Shown here piece by piece: positions 44,307-54,674 of a stretch of DNA of 64,000 nt. Both the position numbers and the translations under genes were made by a program. Within the stretch, counting starts at the first letter, position 1. Each line of letters opens with the position of its first letter. The stretch covers positions 186,001 through 250,000 of the forward strand of contig NZ_CABJCG010000002.1 in NCBI RefSeq assembly GCF_902364025.1, in the 5' to 3' direction. The DNA is from Enterocloster lavalensis. Its GTDB lineage: Bacteria; Bacillota; Clostridia; Lachnospirales; Lachnospiraceae. The notes under the pieces were generated by a model that worked only from the letters and a program-made list of their open reading frames with translations, was not told the DNA's origin and ran no database searches.

Positions 44307-45371
44307 CTAATCCACATTCAGATAGACGTCCTCTTTCGTGCGGAATCCACCCTCGATCATGACGCTGTCCATATTCTCCTTTGTGACGGCGATGGGTTCC
44401 ATCCTTAAGTAGGGGACGTCGTAAGCCCCGTCGTGGATGGTGGCCGTGACGTCCGAAAGGGGCTCGCCCTGAGCCAGCAGCACCGCGTACTTTGCGGCCA
44501 GCCTCGCCTGCTCTTCGGTATATTTAAATGCGGTCATCTCCTGGGTGCCCTCCACGATGCGCTGGCAGGCGGCCAGATCCCCGTCCTGGCCGGTCAGGAA
44601 CACGTTCCCGGCCAGGCGCTCCTCCGCCAGGGCCTTGAACGCCTGGCTGGCCAGATCGTCGTTGCCGCAGATAATTCCCTTGATATTCCGTTCCTTTTTC
44701 AGCCCTTCCTTCACATAGGTGTAAGCCTGTTCCGCCAGCCAGCCGTCGCAGTTGGCCTCGTAGGCCACCTTTATGCTGCTCTTGTCCAGCACCTCGAAGA
44801 CGCCGTCCCGGATTTTCGTCACGTTGTCGTCGTTCTTCGGCCCCAGAATCAGGAAAATATTGCCTCCCTCCGGGATATTGGCGGCCATGTTTTCCGCCAT
44901 GAGCCGTCCCACCTGGGTGCTGTCGCAGGAAATGTAGAGGTCGCAGTTGCTGTTGTGGATCAGCCGGTCGTAACAGATCGTCTTGATTCCGGCCTCCTTG
45001 GCCCGGCGCATCACGTCGCTCAAAGCTTCGCAGTCCCCGGCTACCACCACGATCACGTCCATCTGTTTTTTGATGAAATATTCGATCTGGGAAATCTGCT
45101 CGTCCACGTCCCCGTTGGCATTCTGGACGTTGACCTCCGCGCCCAGCTCCTGGGCCGCGGACACGAAGATATCCCGCTCGCGCAGCCAACGCTCGATGAC
45201 GTAGGAATCGTTGCTGAGTCCGATCCGGCAGACCGCCTTCGACTCTGCCTCCTCCGTCGGAGCAGTCCCCTCCGTTTTGGCGCAGCCGGACAGCAGCAGT
45301 GCGGCCGAGACCACGGCTATCATGAACGCCGCCGCGCCATACCGTTTGAAACATTCCTTCACCATACTCAT
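44307..45371 (-). CDS. sugar-binding sensor lipoprotein (XylFII-like)
   Basis: 354 residues. The signal peptide ends in lipobox LLLSGC. The binding fold (SNDSYVIERWLRERDIFVSA, DVIVVVAGDCEALSDVM, TICYDRLIHNSNCD) is like XylF but the gene sits with a kinase and regulator, not with the permease. In Clostridium beijerinckii a XylF-like protein (XylFII) binds xylose and signals through LytS and YesN, and this arrangement fits. It is 66 nt after the YesN-like gene and ends in a terminator. Confidence 0.87.
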   Translation of the reverse strand: MSMVKECFKRYGAAAFMIAVVSAALLLSGCAKTEGTAPTEEAESKAVCRIGLSNDSYVIERWLRERDIFVSAAQELGAEVNVQNANGDVDEQISQIEYFIKKQMDVIVVVAGDCEALSDVMRRAKEAGIKTICYDRLIHNSNCDLYISCDSTQVGRLMAENMAANIPEGGNIFLILGPKNDDNVTKIRDGVFEVLDKSSIKVAYEANCDGWLAEQAYTYVKEGLKKERNIKGIICGNDDLASQAFKALAEERLAGNVFLTGQDGDLAACQRIVEGTQEMTAFKYTEEQARLAAKYAVLLAQGEPLSDVTATIHDGAYDVPYLRMEPIAVTKENMDSVMIEGGFRTKEDVYLNVD

Positions 45372-45438
45372 CTGCTCCCTTCCTATGTGAATTTCTGTTT
45401 TAAAGTATCGCTGAGTGTTTGCGCTTCTCCCGGCCCCG

Positions 45439-47040
45439 TCACCCGTTTAAGAAGCGTTCCCGGTACTCGCTGGGCGTCACGCCCTCGTATTTTTTGAAGA
45501 GGCGGCTGAAATAGTTGGGGTCTCCGTACCCCGACATGACGCACACCTGCTTGATACTGGCATCGGGATCTTCCAGCAGACGCCGGGCGTGCTCCATCCG
45601 GACGCGCGTCAGATATTCAATAAAATTCTCCCCGGTTCCCTGTTTGAACAGCTTGCTGAAATAGTAGGGGCTGATGTTGACCATCCTGGATACCTCGTCC
45701 AGGGAGAGATCCTTCTGGAAATTCCGGTCAATATACGTTTTCACCTGCTCCACCAGATTTTCGGACTCCCTCTTTTTCCCGGAAACCAGATGTTCACAGA
45801 TGTCCCTGGTCTTTCCCACGAACCAGCGGCGCAGCTCCTCCAGGCTGTCCGCCGTCTGAATCTCACGGATGTAGTTTTCCCGGTACCGGAACCCGTATTT
45901 CACTCCGCCGTTGAAAAATGCCCGGTATTCCAGCTGCATGACCAGCTCCAGCACCTTGATCTCGATATCTGCGCGGTAGTCCGAATAACGCTCCGCCATC
46001 CAGTCGAACAGCTCGTTGGCGCAGGCTGTGGTTCCCGCCGCATCGGCGGCCAGCCCTCTTTTGTAGTATTCATTTTCCAGATCCAGAGGGTATTCCCCGT
46101 CATACTCCCGCACCGCGGGTATGTCCGCAATGTGCGCGATATGGCTCCCGCTCTCCCGGAGCGCTTTCAGGGCCTCCCGGTAGGATTCCCTGGCCTCCCC
46201 GATGGGCATCACGCTCCCGATTCCGCCCCGGAACCGGCTGTCCACGGCGTCCTCCAGCTGATGCACCAGATTCCTGGTCCGGGTCAGCACTTCCACCCGC
46301 CGCTCATAATCGTTTTTCTGCTCCTGTGTGGGCACGAAGATCACCACCCGGTTGCCCATGAGCGGGCCCACAATACAGGAAAAATAGTCCTTAATCGTCT
46401 CCACGATCATAGAATACCTGCGGCTGGCCCTGACCCCGGCTCCCACCGCGTTAGTCATCACGCCGGCCTCCTCGCTGTCCCCCATCTCGAACACCACACA
46501 GAACCCGCTGTCCTCGGAAACTCCGAGTATTTCCTTATATCCGTGCTGGTAGACATCCCCCTCGTCCTGGATCAGGCTGTAGATAAAACCGCTTTCAATG
46601 ATCGGGCGGACGATCTCCAGTTTTTCCCGGATTTTCAAATCCGTGTCCCGTCTCTGCCGGGCCTCCTCCACCTGGCGCATCGCTCTCCGGCAGGCGTCCA
46701 GAATCACGTTCCGGTTGGCGATGGGTTTGGTCAGATACTCCATGACGCCCAGATTCACGGCCTCCTGGGCGTACTTGAACTTGTCATAGGCCGTGATGAT
46801 AATGACCACCATCTCTTTATCAAACTTGCGGATCTCCTGGATCGCCTGGATTCCGCTGAGCCCGGGCATGTGGATATCCACAAAGGCGATATCCGGGTGA
46901 AAGCTCTCGGCCTGCTCCACCACCGCCCGGCCCGTCTTTACGCATCGGATCTCGCAGTTGCTCCCAAAATTGGATGTGATGATATTTTTGAGGGATTCCA
47001 GCATGATTCCCTCGTCGTCTGCCAGTAAAATACGAAACAT
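45439..47040 (-). CDS. YesN-type response regulator with AraC output domain
   Basis: 533 residues. The receiver domain has LLADDE and phosphoacceptor Asp 55 in IAFVDIHMPG. A long middle helical region (about 130-420) precedes a C-terminal AraC domain (LSLDEVSRMVNISPYYFSKL, IKQVCVMSGYGDPNYFSRLF, ending TPSEYRERF). The start codon follows the kinase stop codon with no gap. It should activate the sugar transport genes downstream when the paired kinase is active. Confidence 0.93.
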   Translation of the reverse strand: MFRILLADDEGIMLESLKNIITSNFGSNCEIRCVKTGRAVVEQAESFHPDIAFVDIHMPGLSGIQAIQEIRKFDKEMVVIIITAYDKFKYAQEAVNLGVMEYLTKPIANRNVILDACRRAMRQVEEARQRRDTDLKIREKLEIVRPIIESGFIYSLIQDEGDVYQHGYKEILGVSEDSGFCVVFEMGDSEEAGVMTNAVGAGVRASRRYSMIVETIKDYFSCIVGPLMGNRVVIFVPTQEQKNDYERRVEVLTRTRNLVHQLEDAVDSRFRGGIGSVMPIGEARESYREALKALRESGSHIAHIADIPAVREYDGEYPLDLENEYYKRGLAADAAGTTACANELFDWMAERYSDYRADIEIKVLELVMQLEYRAFFNGGVKYGFRYRENYIREIQTADSLEELRRWFVGKTRDICEHLVSGKKRESENLVEQVKTYIDRNFQKDLSLDEVSRMVNISPYYFSKLFKQGTGENFIEYLTRVRMEHARRLLEDPDASIKQVCVMSGYGDPNYFSRLFKKYEGVTPSEYRERFLNG

Positions 47041-48525
47041 TTATGATTCCTCCCGCCTGGCCGGAAGATCGAGAATGACTTCCGTTCCCTGATTGTCCCC
47101 ATCGCTGAGGATTGTGATTACCTTTTTCTGGAAGTAGAGTTCCAGACGGCTCATCACGTTGTCCAGACCGATCCCCGTGGAATCGCCCACTGCCGCCGTT
47201 TTTTTCTCCATGATCTCTGCCAGCCGCTCTTTTTCAATGCCTTTTCCGTTGTCCTTCACGGTGATCCGGACTCCGTCCTCCACCGCCTGTACCTTCAAAA
47301 GAATCTTTCCCTGCCGTCCGATCTCGCGGATTCCGTGGCGGACCGCGTTCTCCACAATGGGCTGCAGGATCATGCTGGGCATCTTCTGACCGGTCACCGC
47401 CCAGTCGATATCCTCCTCATATTGGATTTCCCCGGCAAACCGCACGTTCTGGATGTAGATATAGTTTTCCACCGCCTCGATTTCATCTTCGATGGTGGCG
47501 TCCTCCAGCCCCTTTTTCACATTATACCGGAAAAAATCGGCCATCTTATCCAGAAAGATACAGGTCTTTTCCGCATTTTCCATCATTGCAAGCTGGGCTC
47601 CCGCGTTCAGGGAATTAAATAGAAAGTGGGGGTTGATCTGGGATTGGAGGTATTTGAGCCTTGCCTCCTTCAGGTGATTTTCCATCAGAAGCTCCCGCTC
47701 CAGATGGGCCTGCTCTTTTTCGACGCTCTCCCTGACCTGCTCCACATAGGCGTCCAGACTTCCCACCATCTGGTTGAATGTCCGGGTCACGATGCCGATC
47801 TCATCCTCGGAGTGGGATTCCGGCATTTTCACATGGAAATTACCCTGGCCCACCAGCTCCGCCGTCCTGGCTAACCCGGTTAGGGGCGTCACCATGTCCT
47901 TGATAATGAAACGGAGCAGCAGGATTCCCACTGTCATCACGATAATCAGGATGACCAGACTGAAAATTTCCATGTAGCGAAGGGCGTTTCGCAGGGTCTG
48001 ATAGCTGGAGGTATTGTTTCGGAATTGCTGATCGTTCAGCTCGGAGATTCTGCGGTTGATATATTTGTAGAGCGCCTGCGTTCTCTCATAGGTGGCCTTA
48101 TACCGCTCCACATTTCTTCCGCGCTTGGCCTGGACCGCCTCCTCCGCAAACTTTAAATAGGTGTCGGACATTGCTCTTACATTTTTTTCCAGAAGCTTCA
48201 CCGGCTGGTCGATGGGTTTGTCATTCAGACGCTCTAAGAAGCTGCGGTAGCTCTGTTCGCTCCGGTAATAGCTCTCCAGGCTGTCGGAGCTTTTCGTGGA
48301 GACGTAGTCCCGCAAATCCTCCTGAACATTGGTCAGAGCTTCGGACAGCTTGCTCAGGTCCACATTGCTGGCATAGGCCGTGTCCATCCGAACCGCAATT
48401 TTATTCGTTTGAAGATAGATAAAGACATTGCTGGCGAAGAGTGTCAGAATCATCAGCGTGACCGCCAGCAGAATTTTCGTTTCCAGTGACAGAGTATTCC
48501 ACAGTTTTTCCCGTTCCTTTTTCAT
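47041..48525 (-). CDS. sensor histidine kinase, LytS/YesM type
   Basis: 494 residues. Two membrane helices (about 18-38 and 190-210) flank an extracytoplasmic four-helix region. A HAMP domain follows, then the His_kinase domain with NPHFLFNSLN (phosphoacceptor His, about 295) and an ATPase domain with LQPIVENAVRHG and DNGKG. This kinase class pairs with YesN-type regulators. It sits between a sugar-binding protein gene (5 nt upstream) and its regulator, so a periplasmic-type protein probably reports sugar binding to it. Confidence 0.93.
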   Translation of the reverse strand: MKKEREKLWNTLSLETKILLAVTLMILTLFASNVFIYLQTNKIAVRMDTAYASNVDLSKLSEALTNVQEDLRDYVSTKSSDSLESYYRSEQSYRSFLERLNDKPIDQPVKLLEKNVRAMSDTYLKFAEEAVQAKRGRNVERYKATYERTQALYKYINRRISELNDQQFRNNTSSYQTLRNALRYMEIFSLVILIIVMTVGILLLRFIIKDMVTPLTGLARTAELVGQGNFHVKMPESHSEDEIGIVTRTFNQMVGSLDAYVEQVRESVEKEQAHLERELLMENHLKEARLKYLQSQINPHFLFNSLNAGAQLAMMENAEKTCIFLDKMADFFRYNVKKGLEDATIEDEIEAVENYIYIQNVRFAGEIQYEEDIDWAVTGQKMPSMILQPIVENAVRHGIREIGRQGKILLKVQAVEDGVRITVKDNGKGIEKERLAEIMEKKTAAVGDSTGIGLDNVMSRLELYFQKKVITILSDGDNQGTEVILDLPARREES

Positions 48526-48530
48526 ACGCC

Positions 48531-49553
48531 TTATTCACCCCTCATATAATGATCGGCGTTCTCTTTTGTCACAAAATGAAAATCGACGCTGTAAAAGGAA
48601 TTGACCCGCCCATCCTTGAGATATTCGGTCAACGCCTGGACACAGTAGCGCCCCATCTCATCGGTATCGATGATCAGAGTTACGGGTATATTCCCCTTTT
48701 TTACCGCGTTCATGATCTGAGGGGATTGGTAATATCCCACCAGCTCCAGACTTCCCACTTTATTGTAGTCGATCATGGCCTGATAGGCGGCCTCGGTGTC
48801 CACCGAGTCCAGGCATACCAGCACGTCCGGCGTTCCCTCCGGGCGGAAGAAAATGTTCCGGATCGCTTCATCCGCGTCCACTTTTCCGATCGTCCGCATG
48901 TTTTCCTGCACCACATGGACAGGACCTCCGGTTCGGTCTGCGGTCATCGCCATGTTGTAAATCTGATCAAAGATCTGGCTCTGGCTTTTATCCTCAGAGC
49001 CGTTGTGGGTGAGCACCATCACTTCGGTCTGATCGCTCCTGCCCTCCACGAGCCTCAGGACCTGCTCTCCGTACTGTTGTCCCAACTGGTAGGCGTTGAT
49101 TCCCACATAGCTCTTCCGGCTGGTGTTGGGAGCGTCCTCCAAAACGGTGACCACCGGAATCCCGGCCGCCTCCGCCTCCGCGATCCGCCTCTCCAGCCGC
49201 CGGTTGCCGATATATTCCAGGATAATACCGTCCACCTTGGCGGCGATGCTCATATCTATGTAGTCCCCGATTTCCAGATCGGAGGACATACTTCCTCCCA
49301 TCAGCTCCACCAGGGCGTCCTGCTCCTCGGCCGCCTCTTTTACACTCCGGAACACATCCTTCCAGAACTTCATCTCGCTGTCTTCCACAATCATGACATA
49401 GTGATACCGGTACACCTTCGCGTCCCCGATTCCTGTCGCGCCCAGCTGCTTCTGAACATTCTGATAATAGGAATTTGTGATCAGAGACAAAAAAATGATA
49501 ATAAAAATCCCGATCATCAGGATAACTGACTTTACATTGGTTCGCTTGTTCAT
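48531..49553 (-). CDS. membrane-anchored sugar-binding sensor protein
   Basis: 340 residues. Unlike its neighbour it has no lipobox. Residues 1-28 form a basic signal-anchor (SVILMIGIFIIIFLSLITNS). The rest is a RbsB/XylF-type binding fold (YVMIVEDSEMKFWKDVF, AKVDGIILEYIGN, AAGIPVVTVLEDAPNT, VGINAYQLGQQYG). It is the first gene of the minus-strand operon, 5 nt before the kinase. It is likely a dedicated sensor subunit, so the system has two different sugar-binding inputs. Confidence 0.88.
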   Translation of the reverse strand: MNKRTNVKSVILMIGIFIIIFLSLITNSYYQNVQKQLGATGIGDAKVYRYHYVMIVEDSEMKFWKDVFRSVKEAAEEQDALVELMGGSMSSDLEIGDYIDMSIAAKVDGIILEYIGNRRLERRIAEAEAAGIPVVTVLEDAPNTSRKSYVGINAYQLGQQYGEQVLRLVEGRSDQTEVMVLTHNGSEDKSQSQIFDQIYNMAMTADRTGGPVHVVQENMRTIGKVDADEAIRNIFFRPEGTPDVLVCLDSVDTEAAYQAMIDYNKVGSLELVGYYQSPQIMNAVKKGNIPVTLIIDTDEMGRYCVQALTEYLKDGRVNSFYSVDFHFVTKENADHYMRGE

Positions 49554-49660
49554 CTTTCACCCCGCCTGCTTCTGCGTAGTCCCCCTGCGGTCAGTATATC
49601 AGAAATCGAAAGCGGTGTAAACGAATAAGAGGAAGGGCGGAAAAAACTGAAAAATTACCC

Positions 49661-49689
49661 TTGACATTTCTGCAAATTTGCTACATAAT
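49661..49689 (+). promoter_or_regulatory. promoter of the Tad pilus operon
   Basis: TTGACA (49661-49666), a 17-nt spacer and CATAAT (49684-49689); it is divergent from the sugar sensor operon. The first gene starts about 250 nt downstream, so the transcript has a long leader. Confidence 0.6.
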
Positions 49690-49695
49690 ATAAAA

Positions 49696-49948
49696 ACATT
49701 CAGTCGAATGGTTCTAAGGATCAAAGCAATATCATTCTTTTAGATGTATTTGCCCGGTTCGGGCGGGATTCAGGACAGTTTTGGTTTTTGTTTCAAGCGG
49801 TGTATTTCTTGCACCCTTTTTCTGGAAAATTCAGTGGTTTCATGCCTGTTTCAGGCAAGTGATTCAATGAGGATTTGAACTTGAAAATGAGTTTCAGCCC
49901 TTGGGGCAAGGGCGCTTTCAGTTGCGAGAGGAGAGGTGACGGCCCGGT
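49696..49948 (+). promoter_or_regulatory. structured 5' leader of the Tad operon
   Basis: The 250-nt gap contains several short hairpins: CATTC/GAATG (49697-49710), GCCCG/CGGGC (49752-49764), GCCTG/CAGGC near 49845 and GCCCTT/AAGGGC near 49900. No gene is seen in it. I could not match it to a known riboswitch. A signal-dependent leader is possible because pilus genes in Clostridia are often controlled by c-di-GMP. Confidence 0.35.
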
Positions 49949-50959
49949 ATGGAACGGATTATGGCGGTTTACGACGTGGACCCGGCGTATGGCGCGCGGT
50001 TTGCGGATTTTGTGAATCAGAGGGAGAAGACGCCCTTTACGGCGGTTCCCTTCAGCAGTCTGGCGAAGCTGAAGGAATTTGCAAAGGAGCACACCATTGA
50101 GATTCTGCTGATTGACCGCGGAGCGCTGCGGGAGACCGAGGGGATCCGGGCGCGGCAGGTTATCACCCTGGCGGACGGGGAGGTGGTGGAGCTGGCGGAG
50201 GAATGTCCGGTGGTTTATAAGTACCAGTCCGGCGACAGTATCATGCGGGAGGTGATGGCCTGTTACTGCAGGCAGCCGGTGGAGACGCAGGCCGCCCTTC
50301 TGGGGGCCAAAGCGGTGGTGATCGGGATTTACTCTCCGGTGAACCGCTGCCTTAAGACCTCCTTCGCCCTTACCATGGGGCAGCTCCTGGCCCGGAACGA
50401 GCGGGTGCTCTACATCAATCTGGAGGAATACTCCGGGTTCACCCGGCTGATCCAGGCCCGCCATGAGCAGGATCTGTCGGATGTGCTGTACCTGTACCGG
50501 CAGGGGGCCTACAACTGGCTGAAGCTCAAGTCCATTGTATACTCCTGGGGCGGTATGGACTATATCCCGCCGGTTCGGTATGCGGAAGATTTAAATCAGG
50601 TGTCGCCCGAGGATATGGCCTGTCTTTTGGACCGCATCGCCCGGGAGAGCGGGTACGAGAAGCTGCTGGTGGATGTGGGGCAGATGGGAAAGGGCGCGCT
50701 GCCGATTTTGGAGAACTGCGACGCGGTGTATATGCCTGTGAAGGACGACTGCATTTCCGCCGCCAAGGTGGAGGAGTTTGACGAGTATGTGAAAGCTGCC
50801 GGTTCGGAGCTGCTGCAGGGGCGTATTCACAAACTGAAGCTGCCCTACCACAATAGCTTCGGACGGCGGGATACCTATATGGAGCAGCTTTTATGGGGGG
50901 AGCTGGGAGATTATGTGCGGCAGCTGCTGAGGGGCGGGCGGCCGGAGGCGCGCGGGTAG
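49949..50959 (+). CDS. TadZ/CpaE-like pilus assembly protein
   Basis: 336 residues. Residues 1-120 look like a receiver-type fold without a phosphorylation site. Residues 130-330 are a MinD/ParA-like ATPase fold, but the Walker A region reads IYSPVNRCLKTSFAL and lacks the usual glycines (KGGxGKT), so ATP binding may be weak or altered. YEKLLVDVGQMGKG matches the Walker B-like strand. TadZ proteins place the pilus machine at the cell pole. It is the first gene of the Tad operon. Confidence 0.82.
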   Translation: MERIMAVYDVDPAYGARFADFVNQREKTPFTAVPFSSLAKLKEFAKEHTIEILLIDRGALRETEGIRARQVITLADGEVVELAEECPVVYKYQSGDSIMREVMACYCRQPVETQAALLGAKAVVIGIYSPVNRCLKTSFALTMGQLLARNERVLYINLEEYSGFTRLIQARHEQDLSDVLYLYRQGAYNWLKLKSIVYSWGGMDYIPPVRYAEDLNQVSPEDMACLLDRIARESGYEKLLVDVGQMGKGALPILENCDAVYMPVKDDCISAAKVEEFDEYVKAAGSELLQGRIHKLKLPYHNSFGRRDTYMEQLLWGELGDYVRQLLRGGRPEARG

Positions 50960-50984
50960 TGGGGGAGGAGGCAGAGGAGGAGCT

Positions 50985-51053
50985 ATGCGGCGGAGAGCAG
51001 AGCTGGCGGGGCCGGGCGACGGGGAACAGAGCTGGCGGAGTCCGGCGGCGTAG
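50985..51053 (+). CDS. possible 22-codon leader peptide
   Basis: An ATG at 50985 follows GAGGAGGAG at good spacing and opens a 22-codon frame (MRRRAELAGPG, ending in TAG) in the 110-nt gap between the TadZ-like and TadA genes. The peptide is Arg/Ala/Gly-rich and low in complexity. It may be only a by-product of G-rich intergenic DNA. Confidence 0.25.
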   Translation: MRRRAELAGPGDGEQSWRSPAA

Positions 51054-51068
51054 GAAGGAGGATCCGGT

Positions 51069-52283
<1,215 letters not shown>

Positions 52284-52449
52284 GAAAATAAAGCGCAGGC
52301 AGGAAGGGCCGGGCGCCTACCCGGCACAGCCGAGACCGCCGGGGGAGGCGGGGAGAGCGGAGAAGATGAGAGCTGCGGGGAATGCGGGAAACGTGGGGAA
52401 AATGAGAACTGCGGGGAGTGCGGGAAGCCCGGGGAAAACAGGAACCGGT

Positions 52450-53187
52450 ATGGACTACGGGGTATACACGCTGACCCTGAGGGAATGGTTTTGCTACGCC
52501 GCCCAGGGGCTGGCGGGCTGCGCTCTGGCCGCCTATGTGTTCTACCGCAGCGCCGCCGCATTTCTGGTGATGGCTCCGGTGGGAATCTTTTATCCGCTGT
52601 ACTGCCGGGAGGATTTAAAGCGGCAGCGCCTGCACCGTCTGAACCTGGAATTTAAGGATGGAATTCTGGTTTTGGCTTCCTTCCTCAGCGCCGGTTATTC
52701 CATCGAGAATGCGGTGGCGGCCAGCGGGCGGGAGCTGACATTGCTCTACGGGGCCGGTGGGCTGATGGCTGGAGAATTTGAGGAGATGGCCAGAGGGCTG
52801 CGTCTAAACCGTACCGTGGAATCGGTGTTTCTGGACCTGGGCGGGCGCAGCGGCCTGGAGGACGTAAACAATTTCGCCCAGGTGTTTGCCGCGGCCAAGC
52901 GCAGCGGTGGGGACCTGGTGGAGATCATCTCCCACACCGCAGGCGTGATTCGGGACAAGGTTCAGGTGCAGGAGGAGATTCACACCATGACAGCTTCAAA
53001 GGCATTTGAACAGAAGATTATGAGCCTGGTGCCGGTTCTGATCGTGCTCTACATCGACCTCACCTCCCCTGGATTCTTTGACATCATGTACAGAACCATG
53101 GCAGGGCGGCTGGTGATGAGCGGCTGCCTGGCGGTTTACGGAATTTCGCTGCTGCTGGCGAGGAGAATTCTGCAGGTGGAGATATAA
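52450..53187 (+). CDS. tadB: TadB-like type II secretion F-domain protein
   Basis: 245 residues if it starts at the ATG at 52450 (MDYGVYTLTLREWF, with AGGA upstream). Longer in-frame starts exist at 52168 and 52204, but they would overlap tadA and add a low-complexity Arg/Gly/Ala tail, which I judge unlikely. Membrane segments lie near 15-50 and 190-240. The T2SSF domain has ILVLASFLSAGYSIENAV and FAQVFAAAKRSGGDLVEIIS. It is an inner-membrane platform protein of the pilus machine. Confidence 0.8.
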   Translation: MDYGVYTLTLREWFCYAAQGLAGCALAAYVFYRSAAAFLVMAPVGIFYPLYCREDLKRQRLHRLNLEFKDGILVLASFLSAGYSIENAVAASGRELTLLYGAGGLMAGEFEEMARGLRLNRTVESVFLDLGGRSGLEDVNNFAQVFAAAKRSGGDLVEIISHTAGVIRDKVQVQEEIHTMTASKAFEQKIMSLVPVLIVLYIDLTSPGFFDIMYRTMAGRLVMSGCLAVYGISLLLARRILQVEI

Positions 53188-53223
53188 GCGGGAATGGTGC
53201 GAGGGGAAATGAGGTGAGCTAAA

Positions 53224-54474
53224 ATGAGAGCCGCGGGCAGGCTGAAGAAGGCGTTTCCGGCCTGGCTTGGTAAAAAGCAGATTTGCTGTGTGCTGTCGGG
53301 GCTGCTCTTGGGCGGGATAGCCCAGGCGGCAGGCACGGCGGGGACAGAGGGGGCGGCCGGGGAACTCAGGCGTCCCGGATACGGCCAGGAGGAGGAGACG
53401 CGCCAGGTAATGGTGAAGGGGCTTTTTGAGGAGGAGGTTCCGGTGGAGATCCGCCTGGCCGGACGGGAATACCGTGCCGATGAGATTCACCGTGTGTATC
53501 AGCAGGTGTTGGAGGAGCTGCCGGAGCGCATTCGGGGCGGGAATTTGTCCCTGAACCAGGTCCGGAGCGATTTGAATCTGATCAGCCGTATGGATGAGTA
53601 CGGGATCACGCTGCGCTGGGAATCGGAACATTGCGAGCTGGTGGATTCCTTTGGCGCAGTGAACGCTCAGGATGTGCCGGAGGGCGGCGCAGAGGTGGAG
53701 CTTCGGGTGGAAATGACGGACGGGAGGTATCCGGAGCAGTATGTGCTGCCGGTTCGCGTGGTACCGGAAAAGACGGGGGCCAGGGACCTGGCGCTGGAAG
53801 GTTTTATCCGCACGGTGGAGGAAGCGGACCGGGCGCAGAGAGAATCGGAGTGGCTGAAACTGCCCGATACATACAACGGCGCTGCGCTGCAGTATCGGGA
53901 ACCGCGAGAATCTCCGTTTCCGAGCCTGGCTGCGCTGGGATTTGCGGCCGCCGTGCTGTTGACGGCAAAAGAGCGCTCGGACAAGGAGAAAGCGGCGAAA
54001 CAGCGGGAGAATCAGCTGTTAATGGATTATCCGGAGGTGGTTTCCAAGCTGATGATCTTCCTGGGGGCCGGAATGACGGTGCGGACGGCCTGGGAGCGGA
54101 TCGCCGGGGATTACCGGGATATGCTCGGGAGCGGCAGGCGGCCCCCCCGGCATGTGTACGAGGAAATGTATGAGACCTGCTGTCAGATGAGCCGCGGAGT
54201 TCCGGAGGGACAGGCTTACGGGGAATTTGGAAGGCGCTGCGGCCTGCTTCCTTATATGAAGCTTTGCAGCCTGCTGGAGCAAAACCGGAAGAACGGATCC
54301 CGGAATGTGCGGGAACTGCTGCGGGCGGAGATGACGGAGGCGTTTGAGCTGCGCAAGCACGGAGCGAGGCGCATGGGCGAGGAGGCGGGAACCCGCCTGC
54401 TGCTGCCGCTGTTTCTGATGTTGGGAGTTGTCATGGTGATGGTGGCTGTTCCGGCGATGCTGGAATTTATGTAA
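53224..54474 (+). CDS. tadC: TadC-like F-domain protein fused to an exported domain
   Basis: 416 residues. After a signal-like helix (about 20-36, VLSGLLLGGIAQAAG) comes a domain of about 190 residues rich in charged residues and beta strands (EVPVEIRLAGREYRADEIHR, GITLRWESEHCELVD, VELRVEM). Then a membrane helix near 245 and a TadC-type T2SSF domain (MDYPEVVSKLMIFLGAGMTV, later LLLPLFLMLGVVMVMVAVP). Classical TadC has no such N-terminal part. It is coupled closely to tadB and to the pilin gene. Confidence 0.85.
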   Translation: MRAAGRLKKAFPAWLGKKQICCVLSGLLLGGIAQAAGTAGTEGAAGELRRPGYGQEEETRQVMVKGLFEEEVPVEIRLAGREYRADEIHRVYQQVLEELPERIRGGNLSLNQVRSDLNLISRMDEYGITLRWESEHCELVDSFGAVNAQDVPEGGAEVELRVEMTDGRYPEQYVLPVRVVPEKTGARDLALEGFIRTVEEADRAQRESEWLKLPDTYNGAALQYREPRESPFPSLAALGFAAAVLLTAKERSDKEKAAKQRENQLLMDYPEVVSKLMIFLGAGMTVRTAWERIAGDYRDMLGSGRRPPRHVYEEMYETCCQMSRGVPEGQAYGEFGRRCGLLPYMKLCSLLEQNRKNGSRNVRELLRAEMTEAFELRKHGARRMGEEAGTRLLLPLFLMLGVVMVMVAVPAMLEFM

Positions 54475-54494
54475 ATTGGAATGGAGGGCGAAGG

Positions 54495-54674
54495 ATGGAG
54501 ATAAAACGTGAATTGCGGTCGTTTCTGGCGGAAGAGGACGGGGTGGGGGTCATTGAGGTGGTGCTTATCCTGGTGGTTCTGATCGGATTAGTGATCATAT
54601 TTAAGAAACAGATCACCACGTTGCTGGAAAATGTGTTTAAGGAGATCAACAAACAGTCCAAAGAGGTGTATTGA
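54495..54674 (+). CDS. flp: Flp1-type IVb pilin
   Basis: 59 residues, found by hand. After a short charged leader ending EEDGVG comes a hydrophobic helix VIEVVLILVVLIGLVIIF with the Glu at position 3-5 after the likely cleavage site, as in type IVb pilins. The polar tail QITTLLENVFKEINKQSKEVY is short. The A24 peptidase in the operon should remove the leader. Its stop (TGA) overlaps the start of the DUF5702 gene (TGATG). Confidence 0.85.
   Translation: MEIKRELRSFLAEEDGVGVIEVVLILVVLIGLVIIFKKQITTLLENVFKEINKQSKEVY

Noticed and set aside
49696..49760. c-di-GMP class I riboswitch
   Set aside because: There is a short hairpin and a CAAAGC stretch, but the conserved core is not present as I know it.
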